From the NCBI GenBank assembly GCA_023374045.1, contig CM041778.1, positions 362,426,831 to 362,490,830 of the forward strand: a stretch of DNA of 64,000 nt. Reading direction: 5' to 3'. Both the position numbers and the translations under genes were made by a program. Origin of the DNA: Limonium bicolor. Taxonomy: Eukaryota; Streptophyta; Magnoliopsida; Caryophyllales; Plumbaginaceae. Numbering within the stretch: position 1 is the first letter of the stretch; each line of letters starts with the position of its first letter. Below, piece by piece: positions 12,926 to 26,030 of this stretch. Below the pieces are notes generated by a model. That model ran no database searches. It saw only the letters and a list, made by a program, of their open reading frames with translations, and was not told the origin of the DNA.

Positions 12926-14039
12926 CTCTGGGCGGAGTCATACACAAGACTCGCCACCGGGCCTACAATTCAAAGGCTATACACTTAGCTCCTCAAATAT
13001 ACAAATGTCCATTTTTATCGGACTAATCAAATTCCCAACACTCCTCTCTTGGAGCATCTTACCATCTCATGGTTTAGCCTAGAAGTATCTCTCTCGATAA
13101 CCTCCACTAGCTTAGGGAATTGCCACCGTCTAGTATTCTCAGATTTAAGGGTTCCCCCAACGTATCGAATACTCTCATGTTCGGGACATTACTCACATCA
13201 GTCGGGTCCTCTCATAGTGGGTCAACTAATTTGCTAAGGGGTTTGAAGATCCCTCATCATTCTTTACTACTCTCATGGTCCATGACTTGCACCAACATTA
13301 ATTCCTCTAATAGGGTTTATTTATATGCTTTCACTACTTATCGTTTGTGGATTGTTCATTTCGGTTCTCCTACCGTTATCGGGAGGTTACTACTCTGTGC
13401 ACTCTCTCACATTCCAGTGAGTTCATTGGTTTGCGTTATCGTTTGTTGGTTTGTTAGTTTAGTGCGTTTCTACGTTTCCGTTAATTCACAACATAACTCG
13501 TACTACGAGTCACTAAACAACAAGACTCATTTATGAGTCGGTCTACGCACTAAGTGAAGCCACACAATCAATCAAGAAGGGTTAGCTCATACAACATACA
13601 GCAAGACATACAATGAAAGGCAATAAACCGTTTTCATGCTTTAGTCTTGATTAGCCGGCATACAGCACACAAATCAATATAACTCGGTTAGCGTACGGGG
13701 CATGAGAAAATCATACCTTTCACCGGGGTTAGCTTTACCATGTGTTCCCTTGTTCCTTGGTTCACATTTGTTCCACTGGTAATGTTTCAAACATTGTTAT
13801 TAATGCTATGCTCATACGGTACACAAATAATTACTACTCCCGTACTTACCCCGTTATCCCGTTGTTTCGGTTTAACTTAATGTTCATATACTTACAACTT
13901 TCTTAATTACTTCTCACACTTGTTCATGGCCTTAATGACCTTTAAACATCATTAATTAAGTCTTAATTACCTTAGACTATCATTACCCATCCTTACTCTA
14001 CCTTAGAACAGCTTTAAAAAACATTCTGGAGGGATTTTA

Positions 14040-14370
14040 GTAGGGTCCGGGTTAGTGTCCGGGTTTACATACCCGACCACTACTTGCAAAAGTCCTCGGG
14101 AATGATTTGTGTATGGTCCGGGTTTAGGTCAGGGTTTACAAACCCGGACCATGCACTTGCAGTTCTCTCGGGTATAAATTTTGGGTGGTCCGGGTTTAGG
14201 GGTTGGTTTGCAAACCCGGACCATTCATTGGCAATTCTCTCGGGTATAAAAATGGGGTGGTCCAGGTTTAGGTCCTGGTTTGCAAACCCGGACCACTCCT
14301 TCTGAAATACAATCTGTTACGATTTTTGACTGGTCCGGGTTTCTGTACTTGTTTACAAACCCGGACCAGT
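14040..14370 (-). repeat. Hairpin-forming tandem repeat array in LTR copy B
   Basis: Five units of about 70-75 bp each pair GGTCCGGGTTTAGG with a downstream inverse such as TTTGCAAACCCGGACC; linkers contain TCTCTCGGGTATAAA. Each unit can form a stem-loop. It occupies the LTR position held in copy A by the GGTCCGACCCA array, but the repeated core differs. Confidence 0.65.
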
Positions 14371-15980
14371 TACATAATGAAAAATAATTATGTTTTGAAC
14401 TTGTTTCAACTCCAAACTTCTACCAATCTCTTCTCCAATATTCCTACATATATAATCTAGCATATTTTAGCATTGATTAAGCATTTTAAACTAGCCTAAT
14501 CCACCTCTATCCAAATCTGTTACAAAAGGCCATTCACTATCAAATTTCCCCACTGTTACAGTTTTTCCTTCTTCAACAAATGTTACCGATTCTCCCTTTC
14601 TTTTTCCCACTAATCCTATGGCTCTTTATTTGCCTCATTTATCTTATACTCAACCCAAGTCTTACTCTCTACCATACTCATCCTACCAAGTCTTACACAT
14701 TAATTCTTCCTTGTTTCTCCAACACATTCAAAAATCTCTTGCTACAGATTTTATATCTTTTCATCCTCTTACCACAACTACTACTCCTTAGTTATTAAAT
14801 CATCTCTACTAAATCCCAATACACACCTTGGTTCCCCCATTCACCAAGTCATTCTTAATGCACAATTCCTACTAAAATTTCGTCATAGTTCACTTATTTT
14901 CCTTACTTATCCACACATATCCTTTCTCATCAAATTCATCCCTATTCTAGCCAAACCACAAGGGTTCTACCAGCACACATACAAAATCTCAATACACCAA
15001 AACTTCCTCAATTACAATACCAATACATCACTACTTCCTCAATCCACCATACTAATACACATACACAATTTATTTGGCTCTAAGGCCTACAATCCAAATA
15101 CAAGCTCATAAATACTCAAACTCCTACAAACTACAATACTAATACAGTAGTTTAAGTTCTTTTATTTGTTCACCCATTCCCATTACTCTAATGCATTATA
15201 TAGCATTGAGAAAGAGTTCTTACCTTAAAGCTCTTATTTCCTCCTTTCTTTTCTATTCCTTCTTCTCTCTTTCTTGCACAATCGGTCACATGGGGAATGG
15301 AGTTGCCAAACTCCATTCCCATCACCCAATACACACAAGACAAGTGCAATTAACATACTAACCCTTAAGTTAATGCTAATTCATCGAGATGTTTTAAACA
15401 AAATTTCTAGGGTTTACCTTTTGAAGCTTTTAGGAGGGGTTTTAGCCCTTGGCAAGAAGGTGTTCTCACCACCATTGGAAGGTTGGAGTCATGATCAAAA
15501 GAGAGAAAAAATAGAGCATTACAAAGGGCCAAAAATCGGCTACCAAAAGAAGGTGGTGAAAACTTGAATCTTTTATGGAGATTTTTACCTTAATGGAGAG
15601 AGGAGACTCCAAGCTTTAATTTGGTACCAATTTCTCTTCAAATGGGCAAAACCCATGGATATGAACTTTCTCATTTTGAGATTTTGAAAAGATAGAAAGG
15701 TAGAGCTTGGAGAGAGGAGCAAGAATATGTACTTATTTTTGCATTTGGAGTTTAAATGGAGCTTGGGCAAGCTTGTGAAGGTGAGCTGCCATGGAAGGGA
15801 GAAAGAAATCGCCAGCAACCAGAGAGGAGGAGGAAGGTGACGGTGGGGAAGAAAGAAAGAAGAGAGAGAGGAGGGAAATGGGAGGAGAGAGAGGGTTTTT
15901 GCTTTTTGTACCTTTTTCCTCCTTTCTTTCTTTTTCTTTCTTTCTTTATTACGTGTGTGTGTGAGAGGGGCTGCTCTCAT

Positions 15981-15987
15981 TATAAAA
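15981..15987 (-). promoter_or_regulatory. Predicted TATA box of solo LTR copy B
   Basis: TATAAAAACCGGCCCC on the plus strand is the reverse of the promoter-like block in copy A, at a similar distance from the LTR start (about 0.53 kb). If active, transcription would run leftwards. Activity is inferred only. Confidence 0.4.
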
Positions 15988-16548
15988 ACCGGCCCCACAT
16001 ATATATGTAAGCTGGAGCGTTTTTCGTCTTTTACAGAAAACGCTAGTTATTCTACCCAGTTTAGGTACTATTCACTAACCAGGCCCGTTTCCTGAATTTT
16101 CTCGTTTCTTTATTTTTATTGGTTATTAAGCCTCCATTAATGCTTAATTATTGTTATTTAATGATTTATAATTTTCACAGGTTCGTTTGACCACTCAAAA
16201 TCACGTTTTCGGGTTTTCTCGAAGAACGTGCGCTAAAGCTCTATTAGCGTTTAAATACATTATTTGGATCTGTTTTCTTCGGGAGTTGTTCCCATATATT
16301 ATTTTGGTCTTATCAAGCCCTAGGAATCCACATAATACGCTAACCGAGGTCTCATATCTCCTATGGTTATTTAACGCTTATTTAGCGTTTTTCGCTTTTT
16401 AAAGCGTTTCTTTATTTCTTTTGGATTTATTTTCCTTACCAAAATTACTTAGGCACTATTAGGCCCTTAAATACCATATTAAAATAATTTAATCACCATA
16501 TTTAAGTTCGGGGTATTTCAAAATCTTTAGCTAATATAAGGTGCTTAT

Positions 16549-16645
16549 AATAGCAAAAGTCCCACAAGCCTAGAGGTGATGAAGTCCCACAAGTCTCGGA
16601 GGCAATGAAGTCCCACCGGCCATATTACATGAAGTCCCATAAGCA
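16549..16645 (+). repeat. Short tandem repeats AAGTCCCACAAG
   Basis: Four consecutive units of 23-29 bp begin AAGTCCCAYAAG or AAGTCCCACCGG. Related GTCCCACAAGTTC occurs on the other side of the solo LTR (11788, 11890). They belong to the repeat in which the solo LTR is inserted. Confidence 0.5.
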
Positions 16646-18842
16646 TTCTACCTTCGAAGGCAAAATACTAAATGGTTCTGGTAGATAAATTCCATAAATG
16701 AGATGTTCTTAATAAATAACCTCCGAGTTTTTGCTTTTGCATACTTACTCGACCAACAGTTGCAAATTTGCAAGAAGTCCAGAAATCCAGAAATATATAA
16801 GAAGTCCATAATTACCGAATGATTTCTCCATGAGGAAATTCATTCTTTAGATAACACCCGTAGCGCCCTGCTGATTCAGATAATAATAATGTGACTTAGA
16901 ATCCAGAAGTCCAGAAATCTTCAAGTAATAATAATATCTCTGGAGAAGACCTACGGTTCTTTAGGAACCATAATGCCATAATATCCAAGAAAAGATCGCT
17001 CACACTTGCCAAAGAATAATAATTCTTTTAAAGGGCAAAAGATGGATAATCTAAATAAAATTATTTGTCTTTAAAACAGAAAAACCGTCTTTTGGGCATG
17101 TCCGGATGGACCGGACTTCCCAAAAGCTCTTATTAACTTTGCTTAAAATTTTTATGTGTTAAAATCATTTCCAATCGGCATTTCACTACCGGGGCTTACA
17201 CACCCTCCCACATTGATGGTGAAATCGTCGATTCAATACACTTTACCATCGCATTGAAACTTAGTGATCAGTGAAACTTAGTTCAAGGTTGGTATGTATT
17301 AATATTCATTTCTAGGTAAAAATAACCCATTTTAAAGCCCTTAGTTTTGGCCATAATTTATAATCACATTTAATGACTTAAAAACATCAAAATACGCATT
17401 AAGGATCCAATGTTACCTTAAGCTCAAAGACTTGTTTCCAACACTCCAAACTTTCAGCCCTAACAAAAATAAGAGGGAAATATCACTCTTTGTACTCAAA
17501 CAAGAGTTAACCATGATTTCAAGCCTTAAGGTTAGGTTTAAGCTTACCCTTCATTTAATGTAGTTTTTCCTTGTTTTGGCTCTTGACTTTCAGAAGCAAC
17601 TCAAGTCCTTGAAGGGCTTTATTTTTGGTGATGAAAAGAAGAGAAAAAAAAAGCAAAGTTCAAGGCTTTAACAAGATCAAATGGAAGGAACTAGCTTAAA
17701 AGTGCTAGAAAAGTGATTTTACCTTAAACACTCCTTAAGGAGTTTCGTGCCCAAGATATTTGCTAGGATCAAGGATTTGATTGAAGCTTGATAAACATAA
17801 TATAATCTGGAGAAGAAAGAGCTAAATAAGCTAGAGTTTCGGCCAACACTTCAAAGGGAAAATGGAGCTTTAAGGCTTATTTTCTTACCTTGAGCTTGAT
17901 TATAATGTGGGTGGCTGTCACCCTTGAATATCCACGGTTTTGACTTGATAAATGGCTGATATTGACAGTCTAGAACCAAGAATATGATGAGAAATGATCC
18001 TTCTTGCCAAATGATGAAGAAAAGAGAGATTTAAGGCTTAGACTTGTATTTTAGGCAAGTGTTTGGCTAACTATGCTTTGTGTGCTTCCATGGGAGCTTA
18101 GAATGGAGAGGAATCTGGTGAAGATGATAACTCGGAAGCCAAGGGGATGAAAGAGAAAGAGTGTAATGATGTTTAATGAAGTGTAAGGAAAAATGAAGAC
18201 TTTTAAGGTAAGGCTTTCTTGTTTTTAAGAAGAAAAATTGGAAATGAAGTGGTGTGTCACCCTTAATAATCCGTACACCTTTAGATATTTATCTATTTGT
18301 GTTTGACCATTGACCAAGAAAAGGAGATTAAGGCCTTGTTTGGCATTACTTGGTAATATTCACAAATTGGTGCACATTTCTAATTGTTTTTTTATTTCTT
18401 TGAACTAGGCTCTCTAATGAGATAAATTATAGTCCATTATTTAACCATGATTTATACAAGCCTTAATAACCATCCAAAGTCGATTTATAGACACTTTTAT
18501 ACAAATGTGTCTTAAGGAGTTTTAAGACATCATTTTGTGTTTTAACTCATTCTAGAGTTTGGTTTTCTTTGGAAATGGTTTTTATCTTGTTCTTACCTTA
18601 GAAATAAGGTTTAGGAATCCACTTTGGAGCCTAATTGAGGTTACACAAGCCCTTAGGTTGATTTAAGCACATTTTTGCCCTAAGTGATTTTAAGCATAAT
18701 TTTGCTTGTTTGTGATCTCAGATTGTTCCTCAATAATATTAGGGCATAATTTAGCCTTATTAATCAATAACTATACATTTAATAGCTATTTAATTCAACT
18801 AATTCGTGATTAACTAATGCAATCAAGGTTTGGGGTATTTCA
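16646..18842 (-). repeat. LTR-retroelement-like DNA ending at a junction with MULE copy 1
   Basis: At 18842 the MULE coding frame is cut and the minus strand begins TGAAATACCCCAAACC, a start resembling that of the long-LTR family, so an LTR element was inserted into the MULE here. A second TGAAATGCC start lies near 17193 next to a G-rich stretch (GTGGGAGGGTGTGTAAG on the minus strand). I could not find the far end or a matching target duplication, and no coding is visible. The internal organisation is unresolved. Confidence 0.4.
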
Positions 18843-20486
<1,644 letters not shown>

Positions 20487-22172
20487 ATCCACCTATTTGA
20501 GAGCACATTGCACCATCTCAATGTAATTATTCAATTAACTTATTATTTCACAAAAAACTACAAATATTCAAGTAACATAATATTTCATAAAACACTACAA
20601 ATAATCAATTAATTCTATTGTTTCACAATCTCTACGATAATCAAGTAATAATATAATTTCACATTATACTACAATTAATTAGTTAAATTAATAATATCCA
20701 AAAATCAAAATGTACGAGATTTAAATTTTTTTACTTTATTAATCACCAATATCAACACAATGCATCACTAACATAAATGATAACATTACCTAATTTCCCA
20801 AAATCCCTTAATTTCCTAACAATCCCTAACTATACTAGGGTTAGAAATTACCTCAAGAATCTAGCGGCTGGTGGGCGGCAGTCGCTGGTGGGCGACAGTG
20901 GATGGTGGGTGGCAGCACAACTCTTCAGCGACGATGGCAAGAATCCGGCAGTAGGTGATGGTCTTGGGCGAAACTGAATCGCACTTTGAAGAGAGGAAAA
21001 GTGGAGTGTGGGTGCGATAAAGAAATCAGCAGAGGTAGAAGGAAAAAGTGTCGGACGAAATTATGAACCCGTGAAATCGTCTCTTAAAGAGACGATTTTA
21101 GTTCTAATTAAATCGTCTAAGGCCCTGTTCATTGTGGGCTACCCAAAATTTAACTAGGTAATCTGAAACCATTGGTAGCTTACTTACGCTTGTGTATACC
21201 CGTTCGAACGGGATACAATATTCCATCTTGTTGTCCACTCAAAGACCATAAACCTCCAACTTTTCACTTTCCAAATCAATATTTTCCTCACATCAGCACG
21301 CATTGAGTCATCTTCTTCTTCCTTGGTAACGTTACAATCTTCTCGCGCCTCACGGGTCAACTTTCTTCTCCATTAATGCTCTTCTCTTTGCCCTTCTTGC
21401 TTTCGCCGCTCAATGCTTTTGTTTTTCTTGTTGCATTTTGTTTTTGCCCCGTCGCATATACAACAACCTTCACTTCATATAAGAACTTCGTGTAGAAAAC
21501 TACAGGTGGTTGTGAAATCCAACTCCAACAGCGGTAATTAGGGAAAAAAAGAGAATGTTGGAAAAATCACTACTTGTTACTTACTACTCCCACGTTTGGC
21601 TGCCGCCAGAATTGCAAATGAAGTACCTGAATTCCATGGTGTTCTAACATGGGAGTCAAATTGAATTTGTTGGTGTCTTCACTGAATTTGACATTCTCAA
21701 TGGATATGTCAGCTAGAGGGGTATATGGACATTGTCAAATGAGATAGCCTGAATTGTGGCGGGATTTACTGGAAACACAACAAATTGGGTGTTTCCCTAT
21801 CAGCTCAAGGTGTGAGATTATCTCACAATAATCTCCCTCCGTGGATGAAATAAACTAGATATTAATCTCGTTCATCTCAATTTGGGGGGCAGCTTGTAAA
21901 CAAACGACACCTAAGAGACAATTTCTCTAGTTATAGGAGCGGGTTCCGTTCACCTAGAAAAATCGTCTTTCACAAAACGTTTTCAACCTTACTTCTGTTC
22001 ACTGACTCGGACGCTAAGGTGGCGCAAAGAGACGGTTTCAACTTCTGGAATTAACGAATTCATCTCTTGAATAGACGATTTCTCCTAAGAGTGTTATTTT
22101 ATGAATTAGTTTCGGATGAAAGTTAATAACAAGAATATTTTTGAAGAAAGAGGTCATTTCGGATTTTTTGTC
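20487..22172 (-). other. 5' terminal noncoding region of MULE copy 1
   Basis: It is homologous to 50237-51233 upstream of the other MULE. It shares AAATCGTCTCTT..AAGAGACGATTT palindromes (21072-21098, one split at 21110/21924, remnants at 21959 and 22063), and the outer stretch GACAAAAAATCC..AACTAATTC..AAATAACACTC, read on the minus strand from about 22172. It is interrupted by the TIR element at 21121-21911. The exact element end is uncertain because the opposite TIR is missing. Confidence 0.55.
21121..21911. mobile_element. PIF/Harbinger-like nonautonomous element (TAA duplication)
   Basis: The left end is GGCCCTGTTCATTGT; the right end, reversed, is GGTGTCGTTTGTTTACA. Both resemble the GG..TGTTxG termini of PIF/Harbinger elements. 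TAA flanks both sides (21118-21120 and 21912-21914). Removing it rejoins AAATCGTC-TAA-GAGACAATTT, restoring one of the MULE palindromes. No transposase is visible. Confidence 0.6.
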
Positions 22173-22504
22173 TGCAATCACCTACCATACGTCTTGCATT
22201 TTATTGGAACAACAGTAGATTAATGCTATAAAAGCAGTAATATATGTGTGATTTTATGATCAGTATAGATTAATAAATGGCCCCATGAAAAGCTTACTAT
22301 AGTGAAAACTTATAATTAATTAACCATATGCAACTTTATTCAGACGTAAAAAAATAGGTCTTTAGTTTTTTTTTTTGGTCAAAATATAGGTCTTTAGTTT
22401 CTTTGGCTCATAATGAGCGAATAGCCCCTCTGACTCTTAGGACATCTACGATCATACTATATTTATTAACATATTCTTAGGTGTGATACAATCGAAACAT
22501 AAAT
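22173..22504. other. Short unassigned AT-rich spacer
   Basis: It lies between the MULE copy 1 terminus and a foldback element. I see no coding, structured RNA or clear repeat. Confidence 0.4.
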
Positions 22505-22703
22505 ATTTTAGGAAAATTTCATGAAAGGTCATATACTTTTTACTAATTCATGGAATGTCCTCTAAAAAAAAAGTCACAAAATGTCACTATATTTTTCCAG
22601 AAGCCCATGAAATGCCACTATAGTTATTGACTATAACGAAAAAAGACAAAAATACGCTTATTAGTTAACAAAATATTTATAAAGTTCACAAAAATGCCCC
22701 TAA

Positions 22704-23737
22704 GGTAGCGTTCGGCATGCTCTTTTTAAGCATAAATGGACAGCATAAATGTACCAACATATGCTGTTTTGGACTCCTTTATTTGTTTTTGCTGTTCGGC
22801 TAAAAGAGCATAAATGTCAGCACAAATGACACCATAAATGGCAGCATAAATGCCCGCACCAAATTCTACTTTTTCGTTTTCGTGCTTTCACTTCCGCTTC
22901 TTTACTCACTTCATAATGCAATTACCGTGACTATTGATTTTTAAAAAATAAGACATTTTTACAAGTTACTTTATTTGTTACAAATTACATAATGCTTCAA
23001 ATAATTTATAAAAAATAGTACTACTTCTTTACCCAAATTTAAAAAACCACATTAATAATACAAATCTACAATATATTATTTGTAATACACTAGATTAATA
23101 AAATTAAAAAACCAATAAATATACACACTTGTTGATATATAAATTAAAATATTAAAAAAGTATATAGAAATATGAATGTATATAAATCTATTAACATACA
23201 AAGTTACAAAAATATTATATATTATTAAAAGTTACAATTTCACTAAATAAATTCACATAACATTATTAGAAAATTTGAAACGCTTGTTCTCTTTTTTTAC
23301 GCTTTTTATTTATATTTGTAAGAATTATAAATTTTAGATAATAACAATATATTGTTTATAAGTTATAAGTTTTACTTAAAAAATAAAAATAAAATTTATT
23401 GGTTATATAAATATTTTTATTTTCTTTGGTTTTTCAAGTTTTTTATTGTAAATTAAATACTCATAGTTATATATGTTTGTGAATTTTTCTATTAATTTTT
23501 ACTAACAAAATAAAGTTACTTAATGTAATAATAAAATTGTAATTGTAATACGAAAATGGTAAACGCACTACATATAACGAATATAACCAAACATGCTGTA
23601 TATATGCCGCACTGCCAAACAACAGTTTTCATAACATCTGCATTTATGCCAGCGCAAACCTGCCAGCAAATATGCTGCATTTATGCCAGCGCAAACCTGC
23701 GGGCAAATATGCTGCCAAACAGCCATGCCGAACAGCC
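22704..23737. mobile_element. PIF/Harbinger-like MITE with subterminal CATAAATG repeats
   Basis: The ends are GGTAGCGTTCGGCATG and, reversed, GGCTGTTCGGCATG, flanked by TAA at 22701-22703 and 23738-23740. GCATAAATG repeats several times inside the left end, and CATTTATGCCAGCGCAAAC is tandemly repeated inside the right end. The interior is very AT-rich and has no transposase. Confidence 0.65.
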
Positions 23738-24512
23738 TAAGTGATAAAAACTCACAAAAATTCACAAAACTTATGAAAATATAAAAAAATTGAAAAATAT
23801 TATAAAAATTGAAGTATAAAATATTGAAAAAGAATTCATATTTCTTAGATTTTTTAAAATTATTCAGTACAAAGAATATAGAAATTTAAACACATAATTT
23901 ATACCAATTTTTCTACTATCAATTTATACCAATCAAATACCATAATTTATACTATACACTTTTAAATTATCTTTTTTTCTACCATTTCAAATTATTTATT
24001 CAAAATAAATAATATTATACTGTTTAACTAATATTCAGAAAAAATATATTAAAAATTTATATCCTATTTTATAGATAATTTTATGACATAATATTTGGAA
24101 GATAATAAAAAAATTTATGCCATAAAATAAAACTTTATATAAAATCTATTTTTTAAAATATTAGTTAGAAAACATTAAATAATTTATTTTGAAAAAATAA
24201 TTAAAATTGGTAGAAAAAAATTTAATTTTTTTATGATATTTAAATGGTATAAATGATGATACTTAATCTTAATTGGTATAAATTATGATACTTAATCTTA
24301 ATTGGTATAATTTGGTAGGAACATTGATATAAATTATATGTTTAAAACTCTATATTCTTATTTATGATATTGAATAATTAAAAAATCATAAAATATTATT
24401 TTTTTTTATGATATATTTTAATAATATTTTTTATTTTTTTCAATTTTTATAATATTCTATAATCTTTTTTAGTATTTTAACACTTACAGGTAAATTGTGA
24501 ACTTAAAAAGTA

Positions 24513-24738
24513 CTCTCTTCGTTTAACAATATCTGTCATTTTAGAAACTTGCACACTTATTAAGAAATGTAGAAAAATGACGCATGTACCCCTATTTTGT
24601 ACTTTTGATTTACATAATAAATACTTTTGTATTGAATAGTTAGGTCAAGAGTGGAAAAAAGTGTGTCAAATGCTAGAATAACATATATTTTAAACAAAAT
24701 CATATCCCAAAACGACAGATATTAATTAACAAAGAGAA
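24513..24738. mobile_element. Stowaway-like MITE (degenerate termini)
   Basis: The start CTCTCTTCGTTTAACAATAT and the end ACAGATATTAATTAACAAAG match the better preserved family members at 45445 and 47311 in sequence order (TTGCACACTTATTAAGAAA; GACGCATGTACCCC). TA flanks both sides. Stowaway elements belong to the Tc1/mariner superfamily and use TA targets. Confidence 0.6.
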
Positions 24739-24855
24739 TATTTGTTAGCTATTAAACGTATTTTTGTCTTTTTTTATGGTAATATAACTATAATGACATC
24801 TCATAAACTTTACAAAAACATACGGACTTTTTATTAAAAAATTTAACCAAAAATA

Positions 24856-25008
24856 TAATAACATTATATAAAATTTAAATACCTCCGTCCCCATTTGACC
24901 TTCTTGTTTACTATTTGGACATGTCGTTTGACTTCAATATTTAACATGTTAGATGACATAATTTATAAGTCTAAGTTTTGCAATGGAATCCTTATATGAT
25001 AAACTATA
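24856..25008. other. Fragment beginning ACCTCCGTCCCCATTTGACC
   Basis: The start resembles a MITE terminus, and related DNA (ACAAACGGGTAGATCGACG) lies beyond the next element near 25590, so one older element may be split by the insertion at 25009-25504. The match is weak. Confidence 0.25.
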
Positions 25009-25504
25009 AGAGTAAATTACTCAGAACCCCCTTGATAATTTAGGATATTACTATTAACCCCCTTGTGTTTATAATAATTACTGGTAACCACCTTGAGGTT
25101 AAGGTATGTTTAACTACGAGCCCCTGAATTATAACTTTGTTATCAGGAAGTTAACTACGTATTAACCTATCAGCTTAGTCATATTAATAAGGTCATGTTG
25201 GACAAAAACAGTACTTAATCTGCATTGTTATTTCTTGAAAATGTCAACCCTTCCTTGAAAATGGATCTAAAGTAGGATGAGAGAGGGTTAGACGATGTTG
25301 ATTAAGTATTTTTGTTATCCAGCCTGACATCATTAATGTGATTAAGCTGATAGGTCAACATATAGTTAATTTTGATGACAGAGTTATAGTTCAGGGGCTC
25401 GTAGTCAAAGATAGCTTAACCTTGAGGTGGTTACCAATATGATAAACACTAGAGGGTTAACTGTAATATCCCAAATCCTCAAGGGGTTCTAAGTAATTTA
25501 CTCT
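25009..25504. mobile_element. 496 bp MITE with 8-bp target duplication (hAT-like)
   Basis: Long terminal inverted repeats read AGAGTAAATTACTCAGAACC at the left and, reversed, AGAGTAAATTACTTAGAACC at the right; complementarity extends inwards (GGTAACCACCTTGAGG / CCTTGAGGTGGTTACC). AAACTATA flanks it exactly at 25001-25008 and 25505-25512. An 8-bp duplication suggests the hAT superfamily. No coding. Confidence 0.75.
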
Positions 25505-26030
25505 AAACTATATGTTGTACAAATTTATTTTATAAAATTATTTTATCTTATATTTAATATTGAAGTGAAAAAAGTGCCAAAAACAAACGGGTAGATCGAC
25601 GAGGGGGATTGTGTAAACAGCACAGTACTTTAACATTCTCTCCTCCCACTAAATATTAACTCATTTACTATTGTTACTATTAGGTGGTATTCTAAATCGG
25701 GTAACTTCCACACGATTGTACAATTTTTTACTTAGTAAAACCTGCTATGTCTTTACTTGGTAAAACCTTGTACACAAAAACAGCAGAATAGTCGCTGTTT
25801 AAGAACTCTTCCTCCAATGAGGAAAGATTAGAGAATTACGTTACAAAGTATAGGCTACAGTAAAAAGATAGAGATGCAAGAAGGCGGCACACTGTAAGTG
25901 CCTCCTACAAATTCAAAACTACTCATCGACTATACCAAATAATGTCAAGTACGCAAATCAAAAGCTCTGAACTCTACAAAATGAAGACGCAACGTATTTA
26001 CAGTCGGGAGATTTGGTGAGATGAAATTAG
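25505..26030 (-). other. 3' flank of SMC6
   Basis: The stretch next to the stop codon (about 25800-26030) presumably holds the SMC6 3' UTR and poly(A) site, which I could not place. Nothing else is recognisable. Confidence 0.4.

Larger units (their letters stand above)
11950..16520 (-). repeat. 4.57 kb solo LTR, copy B, with AAATC target duplication
   Basis: On the plus strand it runs from TGTAACACCCCTACCGC to GTTCGGGGTATTTCA, the exact reverse of LTR copy A's ends. It is flanked by the identical five bases AAATC at 11945-11949 and 16521-16525. No polypurine tract, primer site or internal domain is attached, so it is a solo LTR left by LTR-LTR recombination. It aligns with copy A over its length but is clearly diverged. 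The minus strand carries the TATA-like box near 15985, three AG|GTAA sites (15588, 15417, 15223), a hairpin array (14040-14370) and the GAGTA array (12690-12925). Confidence 0.9.
22505..24855. mobile_element. Large foldback element interrupted by two younger MITEs
   Basis: The left arm (22515-22690, with CCACTATAGTTATTGACTAT and GACAAAAATACG) is repeated in inverse order in the right arm (about 24745-24850, with CGTATTTTTGTC and TATAACTATAATGACA). Inner inverted segments with ATTTATACCAAT near 23910 and ATTGGTATAAAT near 24270 continue the fold around a centre near 24100. It hosts the elements at 22704-23737 and 24513-24738. Ends and target duplication were not defined. Confidence 0.45.

Noticed and set aside
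15585..15998. 137-residue minus-strand frame MGPVFIMRAAPLTH in LTR B
   Set aside because: The aligned region of LTR A has stops and frame changes, so it is not a conserved protein; better explained as untranslated LTR leader.
17193..18842. Pairing the TGAAATGCC (17193) and TGAAATACCCC (18842) starts as two LTRs of one element
   Set aside because: The sequences following the two starts do not resemble each other, so they are not LTRs of the same copy.
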